From Treponema sp. (GTDB lineage Bacteria; Spirochaetota; Spirochaetia; Treponematales; Breznakiellaceae), in NCBI GenBank assembly GCA_009778545.1, contig WRJO01000002.1:1-45763 (forward strand): 45,763 nt of DNA, written 5' to 3'. Numbering within the stretch: the stretch's first letter is position 1; the number at the start of each line of letters is the position of its first letter. This document shows positions 18,362-25,111 of the stretch, one piece after another. Position numbers and translations under genes: made by a program. Under the pieces are notes generated by a model. That model worked only from the letters and a program-made list of their open reading frames with translations. It was not told where the DNA came from and searched no databases.

Positions 18362-19252
18362 CTATCTATGAAAACTTTCAAAGCCGTCAATACCGCTATC
18401 GCCGGAAACGTCGCCATCCGAATCTTCGGCATCGCCGCCACCATCGCCCGGAATAACTGGATCGGCCTTATCAACGTTCTTTTTAAACGGGTTAAACTTT
18501 GGCCGAGCCGATCCAGATTCATCGGATCGTTCGGATCGTTCGGATCGATCAGATTGTTTGACCATGTGTTTTTCGTTGGGCATTTTTCCGCTGTACCGGA
18601 CTCCCAGCCCGATTTGGTACTGATACGCGACATCAAACGGTTCCATCAGGCGGTTGCTTCCCAGGTTTCCGTTGTCGATGGATGCGACGCCGTCGATAAG
18701 CAGCGTCCATCGCGGAAGCAGCGCCAGTTCAACGCCGGCAACAGCCGCAGCGCCCATGTTAAAATAGTCCCAGCGTTCAGAATTCAGGAAAAGCATGTGC
18801 AGGGCCGGCGCCGCATGAAAATTAAATGACGATATCGCGTAGCTAAAACGGATACCGGTCAGGAAATCAATGCCAAAATGCAGTGGAAGCAGCGGATCCT
18901 GGCGCATTCCGTTAAAGGTGGCTACCAGGGGGTAATAGGCGGTCAGGCGGGCAAACGGAGTAATGTACCGCAAATTCCGTAATTCCGTGCCGGCATACAG
19001 GCCGGGCATAAAGTCACGAAAAACAAAATGGCTTCTTTCCTCCTGAAAAATAATCCGGGTGAGCCATGACGCACAAGCCCCGAAACTGAATGTAAAAAAC
19101 GGTTTGTCCCCTTCCTGCGGGGCTGGATCAGCCGCCTGCGCCGCCGCTGTTTCCCCTCCGGAAGATTCCGTTTCCTGCGCGATTACCGGGGAGCAAATTC
19201 CAAAAACCAACACCCCAACCAACAGAAGAAAAGCAAGCCTGTTAACGCCCAT
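18362..19252 (-). CDS. outer-membrane beta-barrel candidate with acidic low-complexity tail
   Basis: The 296-residue protein has a signal peptide (about residues 1-25, ending VIAQ) and then alternating amphipathic strands rich in aromatic residues (FTFSFGACASWLT, PLHFGIDFLTGIRFSYAISSF, YQYQIGLGVRYSG), as in a small outer-membrane barrel. From about residue 228 it changes to a low-complexity tail with repeated SER units and then a Gly/Asp-rich stretch (GDGGGDAEDSDGD). It lies between a small lipoprotein gene and the giant FN3 lipoprotein, all same-strand with gaps of about 15 bases, so it may form or anchor a surface complex with them. The family is not recognised. Confidence 0.65.
   Translation of the reverse strand: MGVNRLAFLLLVGVLVFGICSPVIAQETESSGGETAAAQAADPAPQEGDKPFFTFSFGACASWLTRIIFQEERSHFVFRDFMPGLYAGTELRNLRYITPFARLTAYYPLVATFNGMRQDPLLPLHFGIDFLTGIRFSYAISSFNFHAAPALHMLFLNSERWDYFNMGAAAVAGVELALLPRWTLLIDGVASIDNGNLGSNRLMEPFDVAYQYQIGLGVRYSGKMPNEKHMVKQSDRSERSERSDESGSARPKFNPFKKNVDKADPVIPGDGGGDAEDSDGDVSGDSGIDGFESFHR
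18523..18551. repeat. 9-bp in-gene repeat (TCGGATCGT)
   Basis: Three tandem, slightly decayed copies of TCGGATCGT lie inside the beta-barrel gene and encode the DRSERSERSD part of its tail. Nine-base units keep the frame when copy number changes. Confidence 0.7.
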
Positions 19253-19267
19253 GGAGGAACCGCCTCG

Positions 19268-19627
19268 TTAGTTTGAAATTTTAAACATCGTTAAAGCCAA
19301 AGTCTGACCATCGACGGTTACCCAGTTGATGTACAGAATATTTCCCCTGATATCCCATTCGCTCACGATCGTCATGCCCCTGTCGCCGACATCGGGGCAA
19401 TTCAGGGAAATAACATTATTGAGAAGGGTATAGGTTCCGTCATAATCTGTACTTGGAACGCCTACTCTCGCGGCAAATTTTCCGTCATTAAAGAAACTAA
19501 TTGAATTTCCCTTGTTGTCGGTCCATTGACCGTACAGCGGGCTGGGCTCAATGCATGCGGCAAAAATTACGCCGCATACAACTATTACCGTTAAGACAAG
19601 CTGTAAGAAGTTTAATTTGCTCTTCAT
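19268..19627 (-). CDS. small lipoprotein of unknown function
   Basis: The 119-residue protein has an N-terminal hydrophobic segment (FLQLVLTVIVVCGVIFAAC) that ends in a relaxed lipobox, then a small beta-rich domain starting GQWTDNKGNSISFFNDG, with alternating strands (GTYTLLNNVISL, NILYINWVTVDGQTL). This looks like the lipocalin-like or META-like small beta folds common in secreted lipoproteins. ATG 19627 is preferred because the signal begins there; an in-frame ATG at 19648 exists. It is first in the probable surface operon, 15 bases upstream of the beta-barrel gene. Confidence 0.65.
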   Translation of the reverse strand: MKSKLNFLQLVLTVIVVCGVIFAACIEPSPLYGQWTDNKGNSISFFNDGKFAARVGVPSTDYDGTYTLLNNVISLNCPDVGDRGMTIVSEWDIRGNILYINWVTVDGQTLALTMFKISN

Positions 19628-19801
19628 AATAACCAAAATATATAGCAAAGATTCGCGTTTTTCAATGTTTTATGCATTTTTTTGAATAATATTTTTATTT
19701 ATGGCGTTTTTATCAAAAAAATTACACTAACAGCGAAAATATCTTCATTTGGAAGCCGCGGCAGATAACTGCCAGTTACTATTTTTACAACTGCGAGTTG
19801 G

Positions 19802-21604
19802 TTATTCCAACACCGCCCGTATCCGCCTGACCCCCGCCGAGGAGGATTGCTCTTTCTGTATCCTGAATTTTCCCAGACTGCCGGTTCGTTCTACATGGGG
19901 GCCGCCGCAGACCTCTTTCGAGAAAAAAGCGTCCGCCGCGCCGATAGTGTAGACCTTTACCTGCGATTCGTACTTTTCTCCAAAAAGAGCAATCGCCCCG
20001 GAATTCAGCGCCGCGTCGAGGGAAATAATTTCAACTGAAACCGGTAAGTCGTTCATTATCTGTTCGTTGACAATGCTTTCGATTTTTTTAAGTTCTTCGC
20101 TGGTAACCGGCGCGGGGTGGGTAAAATCGAAACGCATCCGCTCAGAGGTGATATTGCTCCCTTTCTGGGCGACATGATCGCCCAGCACCGTCCGCAGGGC
20201 CTGGTGCAAAAGGTGGGTGGCGGTGTGGTACTTCGTCGTCGTTTCGCCGTGATCCTGCAATCCGCCCTTAAAAACCTGCTCGCTTCCGGCACGGGAAAGT
20301 TCCTGGTGTTTTTTGAACGCCTCGTCAAATTCGCCTCGGTTTACCTTCATGCCGTTTTCGGCGGCAAGTTCTTCGGTCAGCTCGATGGGAAAGCCGTAGG
20401 TGTCGTAGAGCTTGAACGCCAGCCGCCCCGGCATGACTTTGCGGGGGTCTTTTAACAGGTTGGGGAGGAGTTTTTCGAACTCATGCTCGCCCTTTTGCAG
20501 GGTTTCCAGGAATTTTTTCTCTTCTCTGTCTAATTCTTCAACAATGCGGGCTTTATTTTCCAGCAACTCGGGGTACGGCCCCTGCATCTGCTGAATCAGA
20601 ACCCCGGCGATGGGCGAAAGCATCAGTTCCTTTGCAATTCCGAGTTTCCGACCGTGGCGCACCGCCCGGCGGATAAGGCGGCGCAGCACGTAGCCCGCCC
20701 CCACATTGGAGGGGCTGACCGCCTTGGGATCGCCCAAAATAAACGTGGCCGCCCGCAGGTGGTCGCAGATGATCCGCACGGACTTGTCCTTTTCCTCATC
20801 CGAGCCATAGACATAGCCCGCCGCTTTTTCCACTTCGCCGCGTATGGGGGCAAAAATTTCGGTGTCGTAGACCGATGCCTTGCCGTTAAGAATGGTCACC
20901 GTCCGCTCGATGCCCATGCCGGTGTCAACGCATTTGCGGGCAAGGGGAATATAGGTTCCGGCGGCGTCCTTGTTGTACTGCATGAACACGTCGTTCCAGA
21001 TTTCCAGCCACTTGCCGCAGGCACAGCCCGGCTTGCAGTCCGGCCCGCAGGGGGCGTCCCCAATATAGTAGAACATTTCCGAATCCGGCCCGCAGGGGCC
21101 TGTAGTTCCCGCCGGCCCCCACCAGTTGTCTTCGCGGCCAAGGTAGGCGATGCGGTTTTCGGGAATGCCCATTTTTTTCCATACTTCGGCGGATTCGTCG
21201 TCGCGTGGCACTCCTTCTTCCCCTTCAAACACCGTTATTCCCAGCTTTTCCATGGGGATGCCCAGCCATTGGGGGGATGTAAGAAATTCAAAGCTCATTT
21301 CGATAGCCCCTGCCTTAAAGTAATCCCCCAGCGACCAGTTGCCCAGCATTTCGAAAAAGGTCAGGTGGCTCGTATCGCCCACGCTGTCGATGTCGCCGGT
21401 ACGGATGCACTTCTGGTAGTCCACCAGCCGCTTTCCGGCGGGATGTTCCTCGCCGAGGAGGTAGGGAACCAGCGGGTGCATACCGGCGGTGGTAAACAGC
21501 ACCGTGGGATCGTTTTCGGGCAGCAGGGACTTGCCCTGAATCTGAACATGTCCTTTGGACACAAAAAATTCTACATATTTACTGCGAAGTTCGTCGGCAT
21601 TCAT
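19802..21604 (-). CDS. alaS: alanyl-tRNA synthetase, short spirochaete-type form
   Basis: The 600-residue protein charges tRNA-Ala. It contains the class II catalytic core (LRSKYVEFFVSKGH, TLFTTAGM-like LFTTAGMHPLVPY, FFEMLGNWSLGDYFK), the tRNA-recognition helices (GYVLRRLIRRAVRHGRKLG), and the editing domain with zinc-ligand motifs H460-T-A-T-H464 and CGGPHVERTG. It then stops: the C-terminal DHHA1/C-Ala domain of the usual 870-residue enzyme is missing. Such truncated AlaRS is known from spirochaetes. The start has no Shine-Dalgarno sequence; TAGACT ends six bases before ATG. The promoter region coincides with a palindromic element. Confidence 0.97.
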   Translation of the reverse strand: MNADELRSKYVEFFVSKGHVQIQGKSLLPENDPTVLFTTAGMHPLVPYLLGEEHPAGKRLVDYQKCIRTGDIDSVGDTSHLTFFEMLGNWSLGDYFKAGAIEMSFEFLTSPQWLGIPMEKLGITVFEGEEGVPRDDESAEVWKKMGIPENRIAYLGREDNWWGPAGTTGPCGPDSEMFYYIGDAPCGPDCKPGCACGKWLEIWNDVFMQYNKDAAGTYIPLARKCVDTGMGIERTVTILNGKASVYDTEIFAPIRGEVEKAAGYVYGSDEEKDKSVRIICDHLRAATFILGDPKAVSPSNVGAGYVLRRLIRRAVRHGRKLGIAKELMLSPIAGVLIQQMQGPYPELLENKARIVEELDREEKKFLETLQKGEHEFEKLLPNLLKDPRKVMPGRLAFKLYDTYGFPIELTEELAAENGMKVNRGEFDEAFKKHQELSRAGSEQVFKGGLQDHGETTTKYHTATHLLHQALRTVLGDHVAQKGSNITSERMRFDFTHPAPVTSEELKKIESIVNEQIMNDLPVSVEIISLDAALNSGAIALFGEKYESQVKVYTIGAADAFFSKEVCGGPHVERTGSLGKFRIQKEQSSSAGVRRIRAVLE

Positions 21605-21616
21605 GGGGGGAGTCTA

Positions 21617-21848
21617 GCAAAAATCAAAAAGATTTTGAATAGCATATCAGAAATATATGCGATTTTTTCAAATTTCGGGAAAACACCCAAATTAAATTTG
21701 ATTCGGGGCCCGTCGGAGGCCAAGCGCACCGTGCGGAGCACGGCACGCTTGCCACCGACACCCTCCGATACATTTTTTGGGGTGTTTTCCCGCATGTGTG
21801 ATGGATTGGCATATATTTCTGCTGTTTTTCAAGGCTTTTGATTTTTGC
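21617..21848. repeat. long palindromic (MITE-like) element, copy 1
   Basis: Nested inverted repeats: outermost GCAAAAATCAAAA (21617-21629) with its complement at 21836-21848; next CAGAAATATATGC with GGCATATATTTCTG; innermost GGGAAAACACCC (21677-21688) with GGGTGTTTTCCC (21780-21791). The 115-base core is almost identical to copy 2, and copy 3 is a diverged copy in the other orientation. It lies directly upstream of alaS and covers most of the 414-base gap before mazE. No transposase is present. Confidence 0.85.
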
Positions 21849-21856
21849 GTAACAGG

Positions 21857-21892
21857 TATGGGGGGGGATTTTGCAGGCGGGGCGAAGGGGAC
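21857..21892. repeat. G-rich direct repeat, copy 1 (second at 23600-23633)
   Basis: A G-run followed by ATTTTGCAGGCGGGGCG appears here and again near 23600-23633, each time just after a palindromic element. It shows that flanking sequence was duplicated along with the element. The remaining bases to 21980 show nothing I can name. Confidence 0.6.
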
Positions 21893-21984
21893 TCGGCAAA
21901 TGTTTGTTATGCGTTATTTGTAGTTTTGACTCTCTCATAGAATAATACTCACTTTAAATAAGGCAAAATTCGTCCGATTGCTAC

Positions 21985-22012
21985 TTGAAATTCCTGTTTT
22001 TTGTATTATTAT
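21985..22012 (+). promoter_or_regulatory. putative leaderless promoter of the mazEF module
   Basis: TTGAAA (21985-21990), 16 bases, TATTAT (22007-22012), then six bases to ATG 22019. There is no ribosome binding site. Confidence 0.5.
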
Positions 22013-22018
22013 AGAAAC

Positions 22019-22237
22019 ATGAAACAGACAATAACACTTGAAGTTGAAAACACTACAGTCATGCAATTATTAAAAAATTTAGCAGAAATGAGCCTTGTCA
22101 AATTTGTACTAGACCAACATACCAATGACGATTTACTAATTGCACAGATAAATGAAGTTTGCAAAGAAGTAGATACATCACTGGATCCAAATGTAATGGC
22201 AGCGCAAATAGAGGTGTTGAAAGGAGATGACTGGTAA
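22019..22237 (+). CDS. antitoxin partner of MazF
   Basis: The 72-residue acidic protein has the layout of a type II antitoxin: an N-terminal strand (KQTITLEVENTT), helices, and an acidic end (EVLKGDDW) that would lie in the toxin groove. Its stop overlaps the toxin ATG (TAATG), which is typical coupling for mazEF pairs. I do not recognise the DNA-binding family; it is not a classic AbrB-fold MazE. It should neutralise the neighbouring RNase and autoregulate the operon. The AT-rich composition differs from alaS and suggests transfer. Confidence 0.7.
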   Translation: MKQTITLEVENTTVMQLLKNLAEMSLVKFVLDQHTNDDLLIAQINEVCKEVDTSLDPNVMAAQIEVLKGDDW

Positions 22238-22584
22238 TGATAAAGGGCGAAGTATGGTGGGCCAATCTGCCCGATGATCCTTATGGTTCTGAACCTGGAA
22301 AACACCGGCCTGTCCTGATAATTCAAAACGATTTATTCAATCGTAGCGACATAAGAACCACGATCTGTGCTATTATTACATCGAATATGAAACTTTCTCA
22401 AATACCACGTAACATTATATTGGAAAAAGGTGTTTCTGGTCTTGATAAAACATCCGTAATTAATTTTTCTCAAATTGCTACAATCGACAGAACAAGGTTG
22501 ATAGAACAAATTTCAATGTTACCTAAAAAATATATTGAAAAAATTAATGAAAGTATTAGATTTATTTTTGATACTGAAATATAA
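22237..22584 (+). CDS. mazF: MazF/PemK-type mRNA interferase toxin
   Basis: The 115-residue protein has the PemK/MazF fold signature: start IKGEVWWANLPDDPYGSEPGKHRPVLIIQND, with the basic KHRPVLI strand, a central T(T)ICAIITSN strand, GVSGLDKTSVINFSQIATIDRTRL and a C-terminal helix. MazF toxins cleave single-stranded RNA at short motifs and stop growth when the labile antitoxin decays. Length is normal and all core strands are present, so it looks functional. It overlaps the antitoxin stop by one base. It is AT-rich and flanked by repeat elements. Confidence 0.9.
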   Translation: MIKGEVWWANLPDDPYGSEPGKHRPVLIIQNDLFNRSDIRTTICAIITSNMKLSQIPRNIILEKGVSGLDKTSVINFSQIATIDRTRLIEQISMLPKKYIEKINESIRFIFDTEI

Positions 22585-22586
22585 AA

Positions 22587-22697
22587 TTATTTAACATACG
22601 GCACTTCATAAATCGTGCGTCTTGTGGCATTGGGGCGTACGTTATAGTTTTCAATTTTATAAATTATTCTCCAGGGAGTATAATCCATTGCGGACAT
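22587..22697 (-). CDS. possible 36-residue ORF or 3' gene remnant
   Basis: On the minus strand an open frame MSAMDYTPWRIIYKIEN... ends VPYVK and TAA, convergent with mazF. A GGGAGGG run lies five bases before the ATG and could act as a ribosome binding site. The amino-acid make-up (aromatic and basic residues in strand-like alternation) looks protein-like, but I recognise no family. It could be the surviving end of a larger gene cut off by the repeat sequence that starts at 22698. Confidence 0.3.
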   Translation of the reverse strand: MSAMDYTPWRIIYKIENYNVRPNATRRTIYEVPYVK

Positions 22698-22733
22698 CGC
22701 CCCCTCCCCCCCATTGCCGCGAATTCAGAAACA
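22698..22733. repeat. solo outer arm of the palindromic element
   Basis: The stretch with a C-run, CATTGCCGCGAATTCAGAAA matches the left outer arm of copy 3 (24023-24046, CATTACCGCGAATTCAGAAA). No inner palindrome follows, so this is a partial copy. Confidence 0.6.
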
Positions 22734-22780
22734 CAGGGGGGGCCTTGAAATAACTAAAAAATTGATACATTATTTAGAAA

Positions 22781-23299
22781 ATGAACAGCATTATTCAAAA
22801 AATGAAAAAGTTGGGTCATATGAGAATAAGAAAAATGCTCATTATTACCATAATATTGGCATTGTCACCAGCCGCATTACAGACACAGGAAATAATTCCC
22901 AATAAAATTACAGAAAAAACAAAACAAATTTCTATACTTGACGGAACAGTTCTATTGGTAATATCAGAAGGCGTTACATTTCCTTGCATTGGCATACGCC
23001 TTACCGACAAAAGTCTTAATATGGGATTAGGAACATATATGGAAATAAAAAAAAGGGGAGAATTTTATCTCATGGAGGATTGGTATGAACCAAAATATTC
23101 CAATATCAATGATGGAATAGAAGAATATTTGAACGAAATTTTTATAGATTTTTATAATGGTCTGAGACAAGAAGAACGAGGTGAAATAGTGTGGTCGGCA
23201 TTTGTACAAGAGAACGGCTTACAATTGTTTATTGATTTTGCAAATGAGATTATTGATGACGAATTTCTAAATTCACCCTTTAATGAAATTTATGGATAA
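22781..23299 (+). CDS. small secreted protein of unknown function
   Basis: The 172-residue protein has a basic N-terminus and hydrophobic core (MLIITIILALSPAALQTQ) that reads as a signal peptide. The mature part is acidic with mixed strands (ISILDGTVLLVISEGVTFPC) and a helical end (LQLFIDFANEIIDDEFL). Possible starts are ATG 22781, 22802 or 22820; none has a convincing ribosome binding site. Composition is AT-rich like mazEF. No known family is recognised. It sits between mazEF and the second palindromic element, within the accessory hotspot. Confidence 0.55.
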   Translation: MNSIIQKMKKLGHMRIRKMLIITIILALSPAALQTQEIIPNKITEKTKQISILDGTVLLVISEGVTFPCIGIRLTDKSLNMGLGTYMEIKKRGEFYLMEDWYEPKYSNINDGIEEYLNEIFIDFYNGLRQEERGEIVWSAFVQENGLQLFIDFANEIIDDEFLNSPFNEIYG

Positions 23300-23305
23300 A
23301 ATTAA

Positions 23306-23398
23306 GTGTGGGAAGTACATCTGAATCGGGGCGAGCGTTATATGGGAAGCCATGTTATCACCATCACGGGCTATACCGGAACGGATTACCACGTTTTT
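23306..23398 (+). pseudogene. remnant of a C39-like peptidase-type gene, cut by a palindromic element
   Basis: One frame reads NRGERYMGSHVITITGYTGT followed by DYHVF and then runs straight into the palindromic element. The G-S-H-V-I-T-I-T-G-Y pattern resembles the catalytic His strand of C39-like papain-fold proteins (HxVxxTGY). There is no start codon context and a stop lies just upstream at 23303-23305. The identification is tentative; that coding-like sequence ends exactly at the repeat border is directly visible. Confidence 0.35.
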
Positions 23399-23557
23399 CA
23401 AATTACGGGAAAACACCCCTGAAAAATTTACTTCGGGGCCCGTCGGAGGCCAAGCGCACCGTGCGGAGCACGGCACGCTTGCCACCGACACCCTCCGATA
23501 CATTTTTTGGGGTGTTTTCCCGCATGTGTGATGGATTGGCATATATTTCTGCTGTTT
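23394..23557. repeat. long palindromic element, copy 2
   Basis: The core from GGGAAAACACCC (23407-23418) to GGGTGTTTTCCC (23510-23521) is 115 bases and nearly identical to copy 1. Similarity continues left through TTTTTCAAATT and right through GGCATATATTTCTGCTGTTT. The left outer arm is absent, so this copy is truncated where it meets the peptidase-like remnant. It fills most of the 374-base gap before the next frame; the G-rich repeat follows at 23600-23633. Confidence 0.85.
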
Positions 23558-23673
23558 CGTAATAGCCTATTTTTTCCTATCTTATACTATACAAACACAG
23601 GGTGGGGGGAATTTTGCAGGCGGGGCGGGGGTGACAGTATCCGGTTTTGGGTTGATATGCTATAGTAACGGTT

Positions 23674-23826
23674 ATGGAAACTCGTACTAACGAAATAGTA
23701 ATAAAACCCGTAGATCAGGACACCCCCAGAAAAAATTGGAGCGAAGCGTTTAAACAAATGCACGAGATGGGAGAAGACAAACTTTATTTTCCCGATAATA
23801 ATTACGATTTTGAGTGGGAATGGTAA
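23674..23826 (+). pseudogene. decayed AbrB/MazE-type antitoxin lacking its DNA-binding core
   Basis: The 50-residue frame runs from METRT straight into NEIVIKPV and then the antitoxin tail (PRKNWSEAFKQMHEMGEDKL, ending DFEWEW). In intact family members about 30 residues of AbrB swapped-hairpin lie between the Met-rich start and the VIKPV strand; here they are gone. The toxin-binding tail is complete. TATAGT (23661-23666) ends seven bases before ATG. It may be a relic or a toxin-neutralising peptide that cannot bind DNA. Confidence 0.65.
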
Positions 23827-23962
23827 TGGAAAAGAATGTTGGGCGGTCATCGATCAAATAAGGGCAATAGACAAAAGCCGATTAAGCGGCAAAATCGGCG
23901 AACTTGGAAATAAAGATATTGCAGCTTTAAAAAATATAATCAGCGAGATGCTTGTAAAGTAA
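23822..23962 (+). pseudogene. C-terminal remnant of a second MazF toxin
   Basis: Directly after the decayed antitoxin, one frame reads ECWAVIDQIRAIDKSRLSGK, then KIGELGNKDIAALKNIISEM and ends LVK and TAA at 23960-23962. This is the C-terminal third of a MazF (VDQIRxxDKxRL, then the last helix). The N-terminal strands and any in-frame start are missing; the ATG at 23826 that overlaps the antitoxin stop, as in an intact pair, is in another frame. An internal deletion explains both halves. Confidence 0.75.
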
Positions 23963-23976
23963 TTTTTTAACATGCA

Positions 23977-23999
23977 AATCAATCATTGATTGTTTTTTA
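23977..23999 (+). terminator. possible terminator after the mazF remnant
   Basis: CAATCA, a one-base centre and TGATTG, followed by a run of T. The stem is short (six pairs, extended by A-T pairs). Confidence 0.45.
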
Positions 24000-24013
24000 C
24001 CCCCCTCCAAAAG

Positions 24014-24241
24014 CGCCTTCCACCCCCATTACCGCGAATTCAGAAATGTATGCCGTTAAAAAAAGGCGGGAAAACACCCCAGTAAATTCAACGGCGGGTG
24101 TCGGTGGCAAGTGTGCCGCGCGATCAGCGCGAGCGCAATTGGCCGCCGACAGGCCCCGAATCAAATTTAACAGGGTGTTTTCCCGTTAATTATTCCAAAT
24201 GGCATACATTTCTGTAAAAAATGCATAGGGGTGGGAGGCGT
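24014..24241. repeat. long palindromic element, copy 3 (inverted, diverged)
   Basis: Inner inverted repeats GGGAAAACACCC (24068-24079) and GGGTGTTTTCCC (24173-24184); middle arms CAGAAATGTATGCC (24041-24054) and GGCATACATTTCTG (24201-24214); outer arms with CCACCCCCAT and ATAGGGGTGG. The interior matches copies 1 and 2 only when reverse-complemented (shared AAATTTGATTCGGGGCC). It occupies most of the gap from 23963 to 24304. Confidence 0.85.
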
Positions 24242-24304
24242 TGCGAGTAATGCGGGGCTGGTTAAATTACCAATTGCGGTGTATACTATTCACGGAGGAC
24301 AACC

Positions 24305-24715
24305 ATGGATGAAGGCACAAACTGGAAGCGGAGCTTTAAGGATTATAAACAGGCCCTTGCCAACCTGAAAGACCACGTGGAGCTTGCCGGAAGCCGCAAA
24401 CTTACCACGCACGAAAGACAGGGGGCAATACAGCATTTTGACACGACCATAACCCTTGCCCATGATGTTATGACAGACTACCTTGCCAATCAGGGGATAA
24501 TCGGCATTAACGAAAGCGGAGAAACCGTGCACTATGCGTTCGATAACAACCTGATAGAAGACAAGCAGGTCTGGATAGACATGATCAACGAGCATAAACT
24601 CGCTACTGAGGCTAACGGCGAAAATAACGACGATGATTTTCTCGATTCGATAGTCAACACCTACTATTCACTGTTCACCGTGCTGGCGGAAAGGATAGAC
24701 GAACTCGAAAAATGA
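24305..24715 (+). CDS. HEPN protein of the HI0074 nucleotidyltransferase-partner family
   Basis: The 136-residue helical protein matches the HI0074 layout: W(K/E)xxFxxYxxALxxL at the start, ERQGAIQHFDTTITLAHDVMTDYL in the middle, then ALIEDKQVW-like NNLIEDKQVWIDMINEHKL. In family members the segment after WxxMxxxR reads RNxxxH, the HEPN RNase or AMPylation-site motif; here it is EHKLATEA, so Arg, Asn and His are not in place. The usual partner, an MNT-type nucleotidyltransferase, is absent on both sides. GGAGG at 24296-24300 fixes the start. It overlaps the next gene by four bases. Confidence 0.75.
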   Translation: MDEGTNWKRSFKDYKQALANLKDHVELAGSRKLTTHERQGAIQHFDTTITLAHDVMTDYLANQGIIGINESGETVHYAFDNNLIEDKQVWIDMINEHKLATEANGENNDDDFLDSIVNTYYSLFTVLAERIDELEK

Positions 24716-25104
24716 AAATAGAACTCTTTACCTTTTGCGATTTTGCCCAGGAAAGCGGCGGCAAACTGACCATCGTGGGAACCTTCGACACGATCATCTC
24801 CCGCAACTTTCCCTGCGTCCATCCCCAGCTTTCCGTGGTGATCCGCATACGCTTCGACCTGTGGGAATTTGCCAACCACCCCTTCCGCATCGAAACCCGC
24901 GACCTTAACGGCGAGATGAGCATGGAGCCCATTTCCGGCAGCCTCGATGTCAGAGGAGTCGGCAACGCCACCGCCGTCTCGCACCTGGTGTTCACCATAG
25001 GCAACCTCCGTTTTAAAAATCCCGGCGTGGTCAACTTCACCCTGTTCCTCGACGACAAGGAAGCCGGCACCATCCCCCTGTACATCAGAAAGGGCGGAGG
25101 TTAG
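24712..25104 (+). CDS. DUF6941-type protein of unknown function
   Basis: The 130-residue beta-rich protein opens MKIELFTFCDFAQESGGKLT followed by IVGTFDTI, which is the family pattern (A-x-F-C-D-x-A, then G-K-L-x-I-x-G-x-F-D). The rest alternates strands (LSVVIRIRF, TAVSHLVFTIGNLRF, VVNFTLFLDDKEAG) like a small sandwich. No catalytic motif is seen. It is ATGA-coupled to the HEPN gene and seven bases from the rsmE start, so the three are one transcript, but no functional link is known. Confidence 0.6.
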   Translation: MKIELFTFCDFAQESGGKLTIVGTFDTIISRNFPCVHPQLSVVIRIRFDLWEFANHPFRIETRDLNGEMSMEPISGSLDVRGVGNATAVSHLVFTIGNLRFKNPGVVNFTLFLDDKEAGTIPLYIRKGGG

Positions 25105-25111
25105 TCCGGGC

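Noticed and set aside
19765-19785. Terminator downstream of alaS
   Set aside because: TAACTG and CAGTTA form a small palindrome, but the T-run lies on the plus-strand side, the wrong direction for alaS.
22001-22018. Upstream TTG start for the antitoxin
   Set aside because: It would place the start inside the -10 region and adds a non-conserved-looking Tyr-rich peptide; ATG 22019 fits the leaderless pattern.
21605-24304. Integron cassette array with attC sites
   Set aside because: Palindromes alternating with small toxin-antitoxin modules suggest it, and a chromosomal integron is known in Treponema denticola. However, I found no paired RYYYAAC/GTTRRRY boxes at the element ends, no integrase, and the copies are not in one orientation.
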